From the NCBI GenBank assembly GCA_018257865.1, contig JAEUBA010000007.1, positions 372,001-436,000 of the forward strand: a stretch of DNA of 64,000 nt, written 5' to 3'. The notes under the pieces were generated by a model. That model saw only the letters and a list, made by a program, of their open reading frames with translations, ran no database searches and was not told where the DNA came from. The translations under genes were made by a program, and so were the position numbers. This DNA is from Stereocaulon alpinum (taxonomy: Eukaryota; Ascomycota; Lecanoromycetes; Lecanorales; Stereocaulaceae). The stretch's first letter is position 1; the number at the start of each line of letters is the position of its first letter. Shown here in pieces: positions 22,324 through 34,341 of the stretch.

Positions 22324-24009
22324 ATGACGGACATCCAAGCCTGGCGGCGCCATACCCAGCTTGTTAAAATTCGATCAACAGAGTCCCACGCTTGCGGTTC
22401 ACCACCTGACGACAACTACTCTTTGTCTACCTCTCCCACTGATACTACCAAACCACGGCCTAGGAGAAGCCTTGCCTCGTTTGCTTCATACCTCAGCACC
22501 CATCGGGCAGCCCCATCGATTTCGCAACCTGAGTGGCCTTCTATCGATTGGTCTACCCTCAATGAGAAGGACGATGTATACAGACCAGATCCAGATCAAA
22601 TGTGCACTACCCTACGACAACATTTGTTGGCAAATCCTTCGGACGATCTTCCAGCTCAATATAACAGCTTCGTCCTGCATGTGATTGAAGATTATCAACG
22701 CGTGAAAAGTGAGAAGAACGACTTGGAAAGAAACTTGCAAGTGGAGCAACAATGCCACCAGAACGATGTCAACGAGTTCCATCAAGTCGCTATGACCTGG
22801 TCAACACCGGATGCTACCAAGCCCGCAAAAGTTGTAGATTCGCGTTTCGACGTCCCAACAGGCCATAGTGACGGCCAAATCTTAGAGAGGAAGCAAAATT
22901 CGAACGGGAAGCTGCTGGCTCTCCTCCCCAGAATTGATACTGGCTACATAAGGAAGCGGCCAAGCAATATTCATAGTCAACGCATTGAAGGTAGCTCTAC
23001 TGGTGAGTCAGATAATGAGTTTCTTCGAGATATGCTAACCAAACCAGCACCCAATCAACATGAGTCGCACCAACGATCATCTCAGCTTAGTTGGCAAGGT
23101 AGCGCCATGGCAGCTTCGAAATCGAACTTCGACTCCAGACCACACTCAGCCTCCCTTTCTTATACGACACCCAACACTCTCAGCATTTCAAGTACCGAGA
23201 GCGAGTCATCTTCAGACGACGAGGATCATGTTGCATTGACATCTATTGCCCTTGCAGCCAACGAGTACGCTAACAAGGGCCGCCTTCTCTCACAACAATT
23301 TGAATACCGCAACGATTATCACCCAGACAATTCATCATCCAAAGACTCGGCTATCCGAAGCAGCTCAAATGGTTTTCAGATGGACGGAAATCCAAAAACC
23401 ATGGCAACTACTTCATCGGACCTAGCTCCTACTATACCTACAGCAACCGCCATGATGAAATTAGTTGGACAGAGGCGCTTGACGAAAAAGCCTCATATTC
23501 AACCTAGCCTCCTGACAGCCGAAGAAATACGTAGGCGACGTCAGCATCGAGGTTTTTCCTTCATACCAGGAGACGATTTTGGGCTGCCTGTGCGTCCTGC
23601 CAGTCCTAGTGCCCAGTCTAAAGGCACTCACAGTAGAATCTCTACCCCTCTTACGGCCGTCAGAGACGAGTCCAACGAATGGAAAGCATCTAACGATTTA
23701 TTGGGGAGTTCATGGATGGTGGAAGTTGCACCTGATTTGAACTCGCATCCGCAGCTTACCAAACCAGTCATTTCACTGGCGGAACGAGAACAGAGCTCGA
23801 GAGTTTTCAAACGGGAGGGATCCAGCAAAAGCGTATTGACAGCTATAAAGGAGAGCTCAAGTCGCAGCTCTTCCCTGTCCCATAAAGGCTCCATGGGCAG
23901 TATCGGTTCAAAAGGCGGCTCATTGGCCACCCAGAGAACCACAGGAGACAATCCTTTCGCAATCGCTGCGGCTGCGAGGGCTGCAAGGAACCGGCAGACG
24001 CAGTCATGA
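22324..24009 (+). CDS. Disordered protein of unknown function
   Basis: Not recognised. One open frame of 561 codons starts at ATG in MTDIQAWRRHTQ. A moderately ordered region at about 75-160 ends in a short coiled-coil-like stretch (VIEDYQRVKSEKNDLERNLQ). The rest is rich in Ser, Asn and Gln with low-complexity SSTESESSSDDED near 300 and Ser/Gly-rich repeats near the C-terminus (SSSRSSSLSHKGSMGSIGSK), ending in an Ala-rich helix. A basic patch (EEIRRRRQHRG, about 400) could be a nuclear signal. An optional 45-nt intron is visible at 23003-23047 (GTGAGT donor, GCTAAC branch, CAG acceptor), in frame and without a stop, so the true protein may be 546 residues. Codon structure and length support a real gene; function is unknown. 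Confidence 0.75.
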   Translation: MTDIQAWRRHTQLVKIRSTESHACGSPPDDNYSLSTSPTDTTKPRPRRSLASFASYLSTHRAAPSISQPEWPSIDWSTLNEKDDVYRPDPDQMCTTLRQHLLANPSDDLPAQYNSFVLHVIEDYQRVKSEKNDLERNLQVEQQCHQNDVNEFHQVAMTWSTPDATKPAKVVDSRFDVPTGHSDGQILERKQNSNGKLLALLPRIDTGYIRKRPSNIHSQRIEGSSTGESDNEFLRDMLTKPAPNQHESHQRSSQLSWQGSAMAASKSNFDSRPHSASLSYTTPNTLSISSTESESSSDDEDHVALTSIALAANEYANKGRLLSQQFEYRNDYHPDNSSSKDSAIRSSSNGFQMDGNPKTMATTSSDLAPTIPTATAMMKLVGQRRLTKKPHIQPSLLTAEEIRRRRQHRGFSFIPGDDFGLPVRPASPSAQSKGTHSRISTPLTAVRDESNEWKASNDLLGSSWMVEVAPDLNSHPQLTKPVISLAEREQSSRVFKREGSSKSVLTAIKESSSRSSSLSHKGSMGSIGSKGGSLATQRTTGDNPFAIAAAARAARNRQTQS

Positions 24010-24885
24010 GATTGTAGGAATATGGGCAAGAACATGGAAGGAATGCATACAATGGGATGGACTGGCACCTGTAGCTAATGCATCGACATACACACACAAG
24101 ACATCTCATCATTGGTCAAATAACGAATCATCTCAAAAGCTAGAATCATATAAATATGAACCGTGTCCCCTTGTAATCATGTGTCACCTACTTCATATGA
24201 CAAACGCAGCAATCCTCCCTCTCAAAATGTCATCCGTCACTGTCTTCGCCTCCTTGTCTACAGTGTCCATACCATTATCTCATGCTGCTCCGGATTTCGG
24301 ACGATTTGTAGAAAGCTCTCGCGGCCACATGTCTTTCCACTGGCAGCGCTGGTCATTTGACAGATTAGCCTGTGATTATCCTATAACATACTAAGGCACA
24401 AGAACATCGTTTTAATGACATCCTCGGAAGTAATGCTTGTGGACAAAGCGTCTGTAACCTCTGCTGATTCCCGAATTGCTCATGAGGGTCAAAAAGACTC
24501 TTCGAAGCCAGGCGCCCAGCCATGGGTAAAAGTACGTCTACGCTCAGCGCGAAAACCACCGAGGGATCGAAGCCCCAGGGTTGTCATCAGTAATGTGTTT
24601 TTGACTGGCGTCTAATGTAGATGAGAAGAGAAAAGGTCTGTTGCCGAAAACGAAGATTTCCTATTGATGCTGCTAACACATTTTCGGGTCTAGCGGGGTT
24701 GATTTACCTCGATGTTTCTCGCGATGATCTGGCTTGCTAGCAATTTGGGCCGCCAGCTTTTGCAAGACACGTACGCCTCTTCATGCCGCACAGGTGGATA
24801 ATTTAATCCTCCGAAACAAAGGTTATCGGCTGCCTGAGCTGCGCCTCATCTTCCTTCCGTGAATTCACCTGCATACCTGGAGGAC
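24010..24885. other. Intergenic region upstream of sec23
   Basis: 876 bp without a supported gene; it should include the 3' end of the preceding gene and the sec23 promoter. Small open frames at 24163-24615 carry no domain signal. Confidence 0.45.
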
Positions 24886-27523
24886 ATGGACTACGAGGCT
24901 CTCAAAGATCAGTGGAGCGAGGTCGAGGACCGTGATGGCATTAGACTTAGTTGGAACACCTTCCCAAGCTCGCGCATGGTGAATCTCAACTTGTTGCTTC
25001 CTGTCGGATTGTGCTAAAGTTCCCAAGGAAGCTTCCCGTCTGGTCGTCCCCATCGGAGCCCTTTACACACCCTTGAAGGAGAAGCCTGATACGCCCATCT
25101 TGCAGTACGAGCCGGTGACATGCAAAGCTCCTTGCCGAGCAGTGCTCAACCCTTTCGCGTACGTCGCCTTACAGGGGAGAAGTTTAATAGGACTAACCCA
25201 ACGATTGTAGGACTGTTGACACACGAGCCCGATTATGGATATGCCCTTTTTGTCTGTCTCGGAATGGGCTGCCTGCTCACTACAAAGATATTACTCAGGA
25301 TAACATACCCCCCGAACTTCACCCCTCAAGTACGACTATTGAATATAGGTTGGCACGGCCTGCGCCGGCGCCCCCAATATTCGTCTACGTGGTGGATACA
25401 TGTCAAGAGGAGGACAGCTTGAAGGCGTTGAAGGAGTCACTGGTAATGAGCTTGAGTCTCTTACCTCCCAATTCTCTTGTAGGGTTGGTAACTTTTGGAA
25501 CTATGGTAAGGCTCGTGTTAGCATCAGCTTGAGCGGCGGGAGGTTGACTTTGCTTTAGGCACAAGTGCACGAGCTTGGCTACACCGAGTGTGCCAAATCC
25601 TACGTCTTCCGGGGAAGTAAGGACTATGCAGCAAAACAAGTACAAGAAATGCTTGGTCTGTCACCATCCGGCATGCGCACCAATGTACCACCACAGCCTG
25701 GCAGACAAGCGCCTGTCATGGGCCCAGCTGCAAGATTTCTACTCCCTGTACAACAGTGCGAATTCCAACTTACAAATGCTTTGGAGCAACTTCAAAAGGA
25801 TCCTTGGCCCGTGGCCAATGACAAACGTTCCCTGAGATGTACTGGTGTTGCCCTGAGCGTTGCGGTGGGTTTACTGGAGACTTCGTTCCAAAATGCCGGC
25901 GGGAGGATCATGCTATTCGCTGGAGGGCCAGGAACAGAGGGCCCCGGCCTTGTAGTTGGTCCGGAGCTACGAGAGCCAATACGTTCGCACCACGATATTG
26001 ACAAGGACAATATTAAATACTACAAGAAGGCTTTGAAGGTAAGATGGTCTCTGGTGAAGCTTCGCATCTAGAATCAATACTAATTCCAGTAGTTCTATGA
26101 CAACCTTGCGAAACGAGTATCCCACAACGGCCACATTGTCGACATCTTTGCAGGGTGTCTCGATCAAGTCGGACTCCTCGAGATGAAGGGTCTGTGCAAC
26201 TCTACAGGAGGCCATATGATACTTACCGACAGCTTCACTTCGTCGCAATTCAAGCAGTCTTTTGTCCGAGTATTTGATAAGGATACCAACGACAATCTCG
26301 TCATGGGGTTCAATGCCTCTTTGGAAGTTTTGACTACCAAAGAGTTGAAAGTCACTGGACTCATTGGCCATGCGGTATCTCTCAACAAAAAGTCCAACTC
26401 GGTGGGCGAGACTGAATGTGGAATTGGCAACACTTGCTCTTGGAAGATGTGTGGAATCGATCCAACTGCAAGCTACGGGCTCTACTTTGAGATTGCAAAT
26501 CAAGGCGGCCCAGCACAGCATCAACAGGGACCACAAAAGGGCATGATGCAATTTTTGACCTACTACCAGCATTCTTCTGGTCAATTCCACCTTCGTGTTA
26601 CTACAGTAGCGCGTAATCTAAGTGGACCGGCTGGAGACCCGGCCATAGCCCAGTCATTCGACCAGGAAGCTGCAGCAGTTCTTATGTCACGTATTGCGGT
26701 CTTCAAAGCTGAAGTCGACGACGGCCCAGACGTTCTGCGATGGGTCGACAGGATGCTCATCCGGCTGTGTTCGAGGTTTGCAGAATACAGGAAAGACGAT
26801 CCTTCATCCTTCCGTTTGGAAAAGAACTTTACGCTTTATCCACAATTCATGTTTCATCTTCGCCGCAGCCACTTCCTTCAGGTCTTCAACAGCTCGCCGG
26901 ATGAGACAGCTTTCTATCGACATGTATTGAATCACGAATACGTTGGCGACTCATTAGTCATGATACAACCAACGCTAGATTCGTACACCTTCGACCAAGA
27001 AGGTGGTATGCCAGTCCTACTCGACTCAGCTTCTATCCAGCCAACACACATCCTCCTTCTCGACACCTTTTTCCAAATCTTGATATTCCACGGTGAGACG
27101 ATGGCGGAGTGGAGGAAAGCTGGTTATCAGGATCAAGAAGGCTACGAAAACTTTAAGGCCATACTGGAGCAACCAAAAGAAGACGCGAGGGTGAGTTATC
27201 ACGGCGCAGTACACGAAGAAATCGCCTGTGACTAAGCTAACTGTGCCATAGGAGCTGGTGCAAGACCGGTTCCCACTACCTCGATTCATCATTTGTGATG
27301 CCGGCGGCTCCCAAGCTCGTTTCCTCCTGTCCAAGCTCAATCCCTCCACAACACATACGACTAGTGCATACGGAGGTGCTCCATCGGCCCAGACGATCTT
27401 CACTGATGATGTTTCGCTACAAAGCTTCATGGACCATTTAATGAAGTAGGCTAACATCTTCGGACACGTGGTGACTTTTTGCTGACACATGATCTTAGGC
27501 TTGCGGTCTCGGGTACAAGCTGA
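24886..27523 (+). CDS. sec23: COPII coat subunit Sec23 (GTPase-activating protein for Sar1)
   Basis: Inner COPII coat protein: with Sec24 it binds cargo and Sar1-GTP on the ER and stimulates GTP hydrolysis. Exons are 24886-24978, 25028-25158, 25211-25505, 25559-26038, 26093-27190, 27252-27445 and 27499-27523; every phase closes, giving 771 residues (yeast Sec23 is 768). The start MDYEALKDQWSEVEDRDGIR is the family N-terminus. Zinc-finger cysteines are C63, C67, C86 and C89 (VTCKAPC, WICPFC). The trunk domain follows (PIFVYVVDTCQEED, PPNSLVGLVTFGTM), then beta-sandwich and helical domains and a C-terminal gelsolin-like domain (ILLLDTFFQILIFHGETMAE). The last exon supplies only eight residues. 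Six introns are many for this genome region. Identification is very secure. Confidence 0.97.
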
Positions 27524-29249
27524 GGAAGGAAACTCGACACGCCACACCAGTCAAGGTCTTTCGAGGTGATTGAGCGAATTTCGATGAGACATTAACCTAG
27601 GCATAGGAAGCCACCGCAGCTTTGACCCCTTGCGGACTTCCGGCACAGAGAAAAGGCCTCGTGCCTGAAACCCAGTTTAGGACTGCCTCGAGCTTTGCTC
27701 ATTCCCAAATGAACGTGCAACCTCCCAGAGTAGACTAGAGAAATAAGCAAGATGAAAGCCGTCGTAGTCAATACGGGCACTCCGACTCAAATGGCTTTGT
27801 AACGATAATCGTAGTGCATGCTCCTGCCAATGATTCTGCACTTCGGACCTTTACGTGTTCTCAATCGTCGTTACGCCACCTCCATCCGTGCAGTCACCGC
27901 CAGACTGCCGGTACCCATCAAGATAAACTCTTCCAGGCTTCACCATGAAATAAAAGAACAACGAGGTGTTCCTCCAACAGGTGTTCGCACATAGAACCGT
28001 AGCAGAAGCCTCATCCGAGACCGTTCGAACCTGCGGATTGCGCTGTAAACGCAGCGATAGGGGGTTTGTCTCAGAGATGAATGCCATCCCACGTTATGTG
28101 TACGCCCCGCAAGGCCGTGTGGCCGTGTGGCACGACACAGGATGGATTATGAATCCGTGCATCATGCCGCGCTGACGGATGCATACGGCAAGGATCAGCG
28201 CTTCGAGGTACCTTAGAGATCAACAAAGTCAAACCGGAGGTGTGCGAGAGTGTGGGCTGCGCAAGGCCGGCAAATAGCGGGCGTTTCCTGGTTAAAGGAG
28301 CAATCTCACAAGATGCTGCTATGGCTACTGATCGCTGTTAATCTTGTCACAAAGCGGAGGCGTAAATTAGGCACAGCAAGGCGTAACACCAAATCATAGA
28401 AGCCGCAACGGTCGGATCACTGGTGCTGGATAGTTGCACAGGCTGGCATAGGATTGGAGGCCCTTAGAGGGCCGCTGGGCGGCTATTGGACACAGACTCA
28501 AGGATCTACCCATCCTGATAATATCAGCCGTACAGGGGATACTTCGTACTTGATAGAAGATTAAAAGGAAACATCGTCACATTTCCAGGCTTTCCGGAGC
28601 ATCCTCTTTCCTACATTTGCGCACCTGTTATGGTCCAGTTCCCAGTGATTATCGTCGATGGGTGGACAAGCATCACGCCACCGAGAAGTGATGGTTGGTA
28701 GTGATTCGTTTCAGTGTCAGCCGTGGACGACGGAGCACCTACCAGACCTAGCCCTGGAACGCCAACGTTTGGCTCTTGCAGTACGCTAAAGCAAGCCACA
28801 ACTACAGGCTCGACAGGGTACAGCCCACCTGCCAAGCCGTACATTCTTTAAAAAATACTCTCCCATCAAACCACCTCTCATGATTGAATGCCCTGGCAGC
28901 CCTACTTTCTGTATCCAGGAGAGGCCAGTACTCTATATACCTGAATTTGTTCCCACTTCCCCCCCACGAGGGATTCCCTGTGCCCACATCTCCACCGTCA
29001 CTCGGTTCCCTATTGCGACTCCACCCATTCACCGTCAATTTCGACCAATCCTTGGGCGGTCGGGAGAATGACATGCGCGAGATGCTGGACCAGAAGTCGC
29101 AAAGGCATTGGAACTCATCCGTGTTGCAGTCCATAGGCCTTCCTACCGCAAATCACCTCCAATAGAATCACAAACTCTATACTCGTGCTTTAGCGGATGT
29201 GGGACCGCTCAGCTGCCGCTGTCAATTTTGGGGCTAAAGAGAAGGCATC
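27524..29249. other. Intergenic region between sec23 and the OGT gene
   Basis: 1.7 kb without a supported gene. Open frames on both strands (for example 28802-29134 minus, 28884-29165 plus) are short and lack domains. Presumably sec23 3' sequence and a long promoter and leader for the OGT gene. Confidence 0.45.
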
Positions 29250-32200
29250 ATGTTCTCCGAAGTCGCACACCACCATCAACAACACCATTTCCAACAATCT
29301 GCATACTCTGTTCATCACAACCCATCAAAGGACCTTGGCCCCACGACTTCTTCGAATCCTTCAAATCCCAGTCATCTTCGTCAATTCCAAAATGCCAGCT
29401 TTACCCAAAGGCTGGAAAAGCCACAACAATACGCTCGACCGCTCCGAAATACAGCACATCTGCCGCCGCAACTGTCTCTCCAAACATCCTATACACCCTC
29501 CTCGGACGCCTCGGAGCATATGCTTCGACGGAAGACTCCCAATGGTACCCTTGCTGCAGGATATGATGGGAGTCCAGTGGAATGGACGAAAAGACCACAT
29601 ACTATGAAGCACTTCTTGATGCCTACGCTGAATGGTAGCAATCGCATAACATATCCTTATACACTGACGGACGAATTTGATGAGCAAGCCCCACCGCAAA
29701 AGTACCAGCTCTTCGAACCAACAGTTGGAGAGCCGCCACGTACTCGACAATACAGTGGTGATGGATTTTGGGAGGGAAATCTACAAGACACACCCTCGAT
29801 GGATGATACCAACTCAAAGTTAGGGTGGAGATCGACTGGTGTTCTACCCTCAGGCATGGATTCCGTGTTGAATCAATCATCGTTGCATCATCAGCACTAC
29901 AACTGGGATGGAAGTCAACATGTTCCGACCGTTCTACAACCCATGTGGCCACCGTGCCTGGGTCCAACCTCGTTACAAAGTCCAGGAAGGTATGGGCCTT
30001 ATTGGCCTAACGGTGCTTTTGAGCCTTACCGTCCTGCTCCTCTTCGTGATCCAAGGTTTCAATACTCGACCACTGAGCCTGACGCGGACTTATCTACCCA
30101 ACCGGCTGTGAACAATTATGGCCAGTGGCTACAAGCTAACAGCGATTCTCGGTATGCCCATAGATTCGATCATTCCACCCCGAATGGGACTGGTCTCGAA
30201 CACGAAAGAGAGGAAGCCGGTGCTCTAGACTCCAATTTCGATCCTTTATATAGGAGAAACTCCCTGCCAAATAATCATGTTGCAGCCACAACCCCTCGAC
30301 AATTCGAGGTTCCTCTTGCATATCGTAAAAAGCCGTCTACGTGGCACGAACAAGGTTCTCACACATTTAATGATATCCACAGCAACCCAACATTTGCGGC
30401 TTCTGCTGCTTCTGCATCGGCCTCTTATCCCTTCCAGGACTCGCCAGCCATGAATAATAACACCCAATTCAAAGAGAAGGTTCTTATGTGGGCACATCGG
30501 ATATACTGCAGTTTACTGGCCTCCATTGAGCAGACACGGCGAAATCCATCACACGAGCAGCAAAATGGTGGTGCAATCCATCCGCCTGGCTATTATCCTC
30601 ATCCCCCACGACGACCTTACCCTTCTTGGTCGAATACCTCCAGCCGTGATCGATCTTATCATAACACAAAAGTGCCATCGCCCGAACAGCTTAGAGCGGG
30701 TAACACTTCCCTGCGTCACTCTTTGCAGTCCTCCAAGTCTCATACAAGGCGCCCATCAGGTGATCACGCAATGGACACTCAGTCACCGTCTGAACAACCT
30801 TCAATGCACCCAACCGTCCCGTCACGACAGCAATGGCAGTCGCGTGACAGAAGTTTTCGATCTAATTCATTTACTGCACAACCCAGCTATGTCCCGGCCC
30901 AACTTGCTTCAGACATGCATGCAAATTCGCCATCTGCTGCGGCGGTGTATGCTATGGAAATGCTTGCTAGACTTTGTCAAGAAAGCGGATCGGAATGGAC
31001 GGATGGAATGCTTTTAATTGGGTGTCTGGCCTACGGATTGAGCGATTACAACAAAGCTATGAAATGGTATTTGAAAGTTCTCCAACGGGATCCCAATAAT
31101 GTCGAGGCTATGTCCAATTTGGCGGCAACCCTGCTCGCTCTCAATCGGAGGGAAGATGCGGAGCAGTACTGGCTCCGTTCTGTCAAGCTTCGACCAAGCT
31201 ATTTTGAAGCCACCGAACACCTAATCGGGCTCCTACATGAAGGGAATCGTGGAAGAGAAGCAGTGAAGGTCATCGAATACGTGGAGCATGCTCTTCGACT
31301 TGACAACAACGCACTTTCTCGTAACTCGAAAATTGAGAGGGCTGGAGATAATTTGTTCTCTCCTGGAGATTCACTACATGACAACCTTGATTCCACAGCC
31401 ATCAGCGGATTCGGTTCTAGTGGCTACGCCATATCGCCGTCAGACAATGGTAGAATGCTCGCTCTAGTCCATGGTAAGGGCAATATGCTATATCAATTGG
31501 GAGAATGTGCGGGTGCTGCTCAAGCCTTCGAAGATGCTATCTTGATCGGTGCCGGCCAGCGTTCTCTTGGTATTCGTGGGTTGATTAAGAGAATCTTGGC
31601 TGTGTTCTCAGAAACGTTACGTATTGGGTCCCCAAATGCTCGAGGATATTACGGCGCAGACGAACCAATACTGCTGCCACCCGATATGGCTTTGGAAACT
31701 TCACGCCTCGTATTTCCCCCACAAGGTCGCCTACCAGGTTTGGACGCGGTCCCTGAAGGCTACAGTCAAAAGGCTGCGGTCTCGATAATTAGCAACTCCC
31801 TCCTCTCCCTCGCTAAAATCTATCAAGACGGAATGTCTTCTAGTGGAGCCGCAGCCACTGCCCCGAGGGCGACATCTGGAGTCCAAGAAATACTTGCGCT
31901 ATACTACTTATCACTATCTTTGCAGCCTAGCCCATCGACGGCTAACAACGTGGGAATCCTTTTAGCAAGTGTGCAGCAGTCAGCTCGATCGAGGTCTAAT
32001 GCGCGACCAATTAGCTCACAGGCTTCCTCGATTCCGGGTGTCGTTCCTGGCAGTGGTGTTGCTTTGGCCCTTGCATATTATGATTACGGCTTAAAACTCG
32101 ACACTCGCCATGCACATCTATACACAAACCTTGGCAGTCTTTTCAAGGACATCGGGCAATTGAATGCAGCGATCAAGATGTATGAGAAAGCTGTTGATTG

Positions 32201-34341
32201 CGACGGGAACTTTGACATCGCTCTTGCCAATCTGGCCAACGCCGTCAAAGACCAAGGAAAAGTCAGCGATGCCATCACTTATTATAAAAGAGCAGTTACA
32301 TCGAACCCAGACTTTGCAGAAGCCGTCTGCGGACTTGCAAATGCGTTAAACTCTGTCTGTAGTTGGAGTGGTCGCGGTGGAATCACCCGCCTTGGTGGTA
32401 ACCGGGATCGTTGGCATGTCGATGAGCACGGAGACCTTTATGACTCTAAGAAGTCTCTCGTCCCAAGTTCTGGATGGATTGAACGCGTTGTTACCATAGT
32501 CGAGAAGCAACTCCGTGATGGCGAAGGCTGGGGCCAGGGTGTCCTTCGGAGTGTTGGAATAGAACAAATGCTCCAGCAAACAGGCATGGCAAATCTTAAT
32601 TATGGTGGCAACGGAAACACTCAAATCTCGATGAGAAGGACGCTGGAAGAATGGGCCGAGGCCAAATGGGAAGGAGCCAAGGTGGTACGGCTTGTCGAGC
32701 GAGCTACTAAGAACTTGGTGCAACAAATTTACCGACGTAAATACATTGAGCGGAAACATATCCTACCAAGCCAGCGTGTACGACCACAGCTTCCTGCAGC
32801 TCTGGCGGTGCCCACCGCCCCGACTGTACTACCATTCCACACCTTCACGTGTCCGTTGTCTGCCAAACAGATTCGCAAAATCTCTCAAAGGAATGGACTG
32901 AGAGTCTCCTGCTCCACATTGCGAGCTCCATGGCTTTCTTCTCAGGTATATGATCCTCCAGCTCCACCGAATCCCCATCTCAACGTCGGCTATATATCTT
33001 CGGACTTCAACAATCACCCTCTGGCTCATCTCATGCAGTCTGTGTTTGGACTCCATAACCCGCGCCGTGTGAAAGCGTTCTGCTACGCAACGACTGCTAG
33101 CGATGGCTCTGTGCACCGCCGGCAGATCGAGCGAGAGGCCCCAGTCTTCTACGATGCATCGTCCTGGTCAATAGATCGTTTGGTCAGCCGGGTGGTCGAC
33201 GATGGCATTCACATCCTCATAAATCTCAACGGTTATACTCGAGGTGCTAGAAATGAAGTGTTTGCGGCACGTCCGGCTCCCATTCAGATGTCTTTCATGG
33301 GCTTTGCTGGTACTCTCGGAGCTGAGTGGTGTGACTACCTACTTGCTGACAAAATTGCGGTCCCACCTCAAACTCTCAGACCATGGAGAGGGAACGTTGA
33401 TCTCATCGATCAGACCAAAGACGGCAACAACGATGATGATCAAGACGACTGGGTATATGGAGAGAACATCATCTTCACCAAAGACACTTTCTTCTGCTGT
33501 GACCATAGGCAAAGTGCCCCAGACTCCCAAGAACCGCGTATCAATTGGCCAGAGGAGCAACGACGCCGGTGGCAGATGCGAAAGGAGCTGTTCCCCGATC
33601 TAGCGGATGATAATGTGATATTGGGCAATTTCAATCAGCTCTATAAGGTTTGCATTCCCCAAATTTCCTTGTCAGCACCATTGCTAACATGTAATGTCAT
33701 CCTAGATTGAGCCAACGACATTCAGAACCTGGCTCCGTATCCTCTCCCGCATCCCTAAAGCCGTCCTCTGGCTTCTTCGATTCCCCGACCTTGGTGAAAA
33801 AAACCTCAGGAAAACAGCCCTCCGCTGGGTAGGTGCGGAAGTCGCATCTCGAATCATCTTCACAGACGTCGCCCCAAAACACCAGCACATTTCTCGTGCC
33901 CGTGTCTGCGATCTCTTCCTCGACACTCCTGAATGCAACGCCCACACCACGGCTGCTGATGTACTCTGGTCCGGAACACCACTGCTTACGCTCCCAAGAT
34001 ACGAGTACAAAATGTGCAGTCGAATGGCAGCTTCTATCTTGAGAGGCGCGCTTCCTAAGAATGAAGAGGGAGATAGGGCTGCGCAGGATCTCATTGCTGA
34101 GAGCGACGAGGCCTATGAGGAGCAGGCGGTTGAATTAGGAAGCGATCTCATCTACTCTACTCAAGAGGGTATGCAAGGCATGGGAAGGGGAAGACTGGTG
34201 GAGCTGAGGAGACTGCTCTATGAAAGCCGCTGGACAAGCGCGCTCTTTGACACAAGGCGTTGGGTCAGGGATCTGGAGACTGCATATGCAGAGGCATGGA
34301 GGAGATGGGTGGCCGGTGAAGGAGGTGATATTTGGCTATAA
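29250..34341 (+). CDS. O-GlcNAc transferase (OGT/SPY-type, GT41) with TPR repeats
   Basis: Nucleocytoplasmic glycosyltransferase of family GT41, which transfers a sugar (GlcNAc in animal OGT, fucose in plant SPY) to Ser/Thr. Exons are 29250-33647 and 33706-34341 (58-nt intron), giving 1,677 residues. The first 550 residues are His/Gln/Ser/Pro-rich and disordered. TPRs run from about 580 to 1035 (YNKAMKWYLKVLQRDPNNVE, DIALANLANAVKDQGKVSDA). The catalytic part (about 1240-1677) has GYISSDFNNHPLAHLM, DDGIHILINLNGYTRGARNE, RPAPIQMSFMGFAGTLGAEW, NFNQLYK, VLWLLRFPDLGEKNL and NAHTTAADVLWSGTPLLTLP. Lys1466 in NFNQLYK aligns with the catalytic Lys of human OGT and is the last codon of exon 1. The HTT motif that contacts the nucleotide is intact. 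Donor sugar cannot be decided from sequence alone. Confidence 0.92.
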
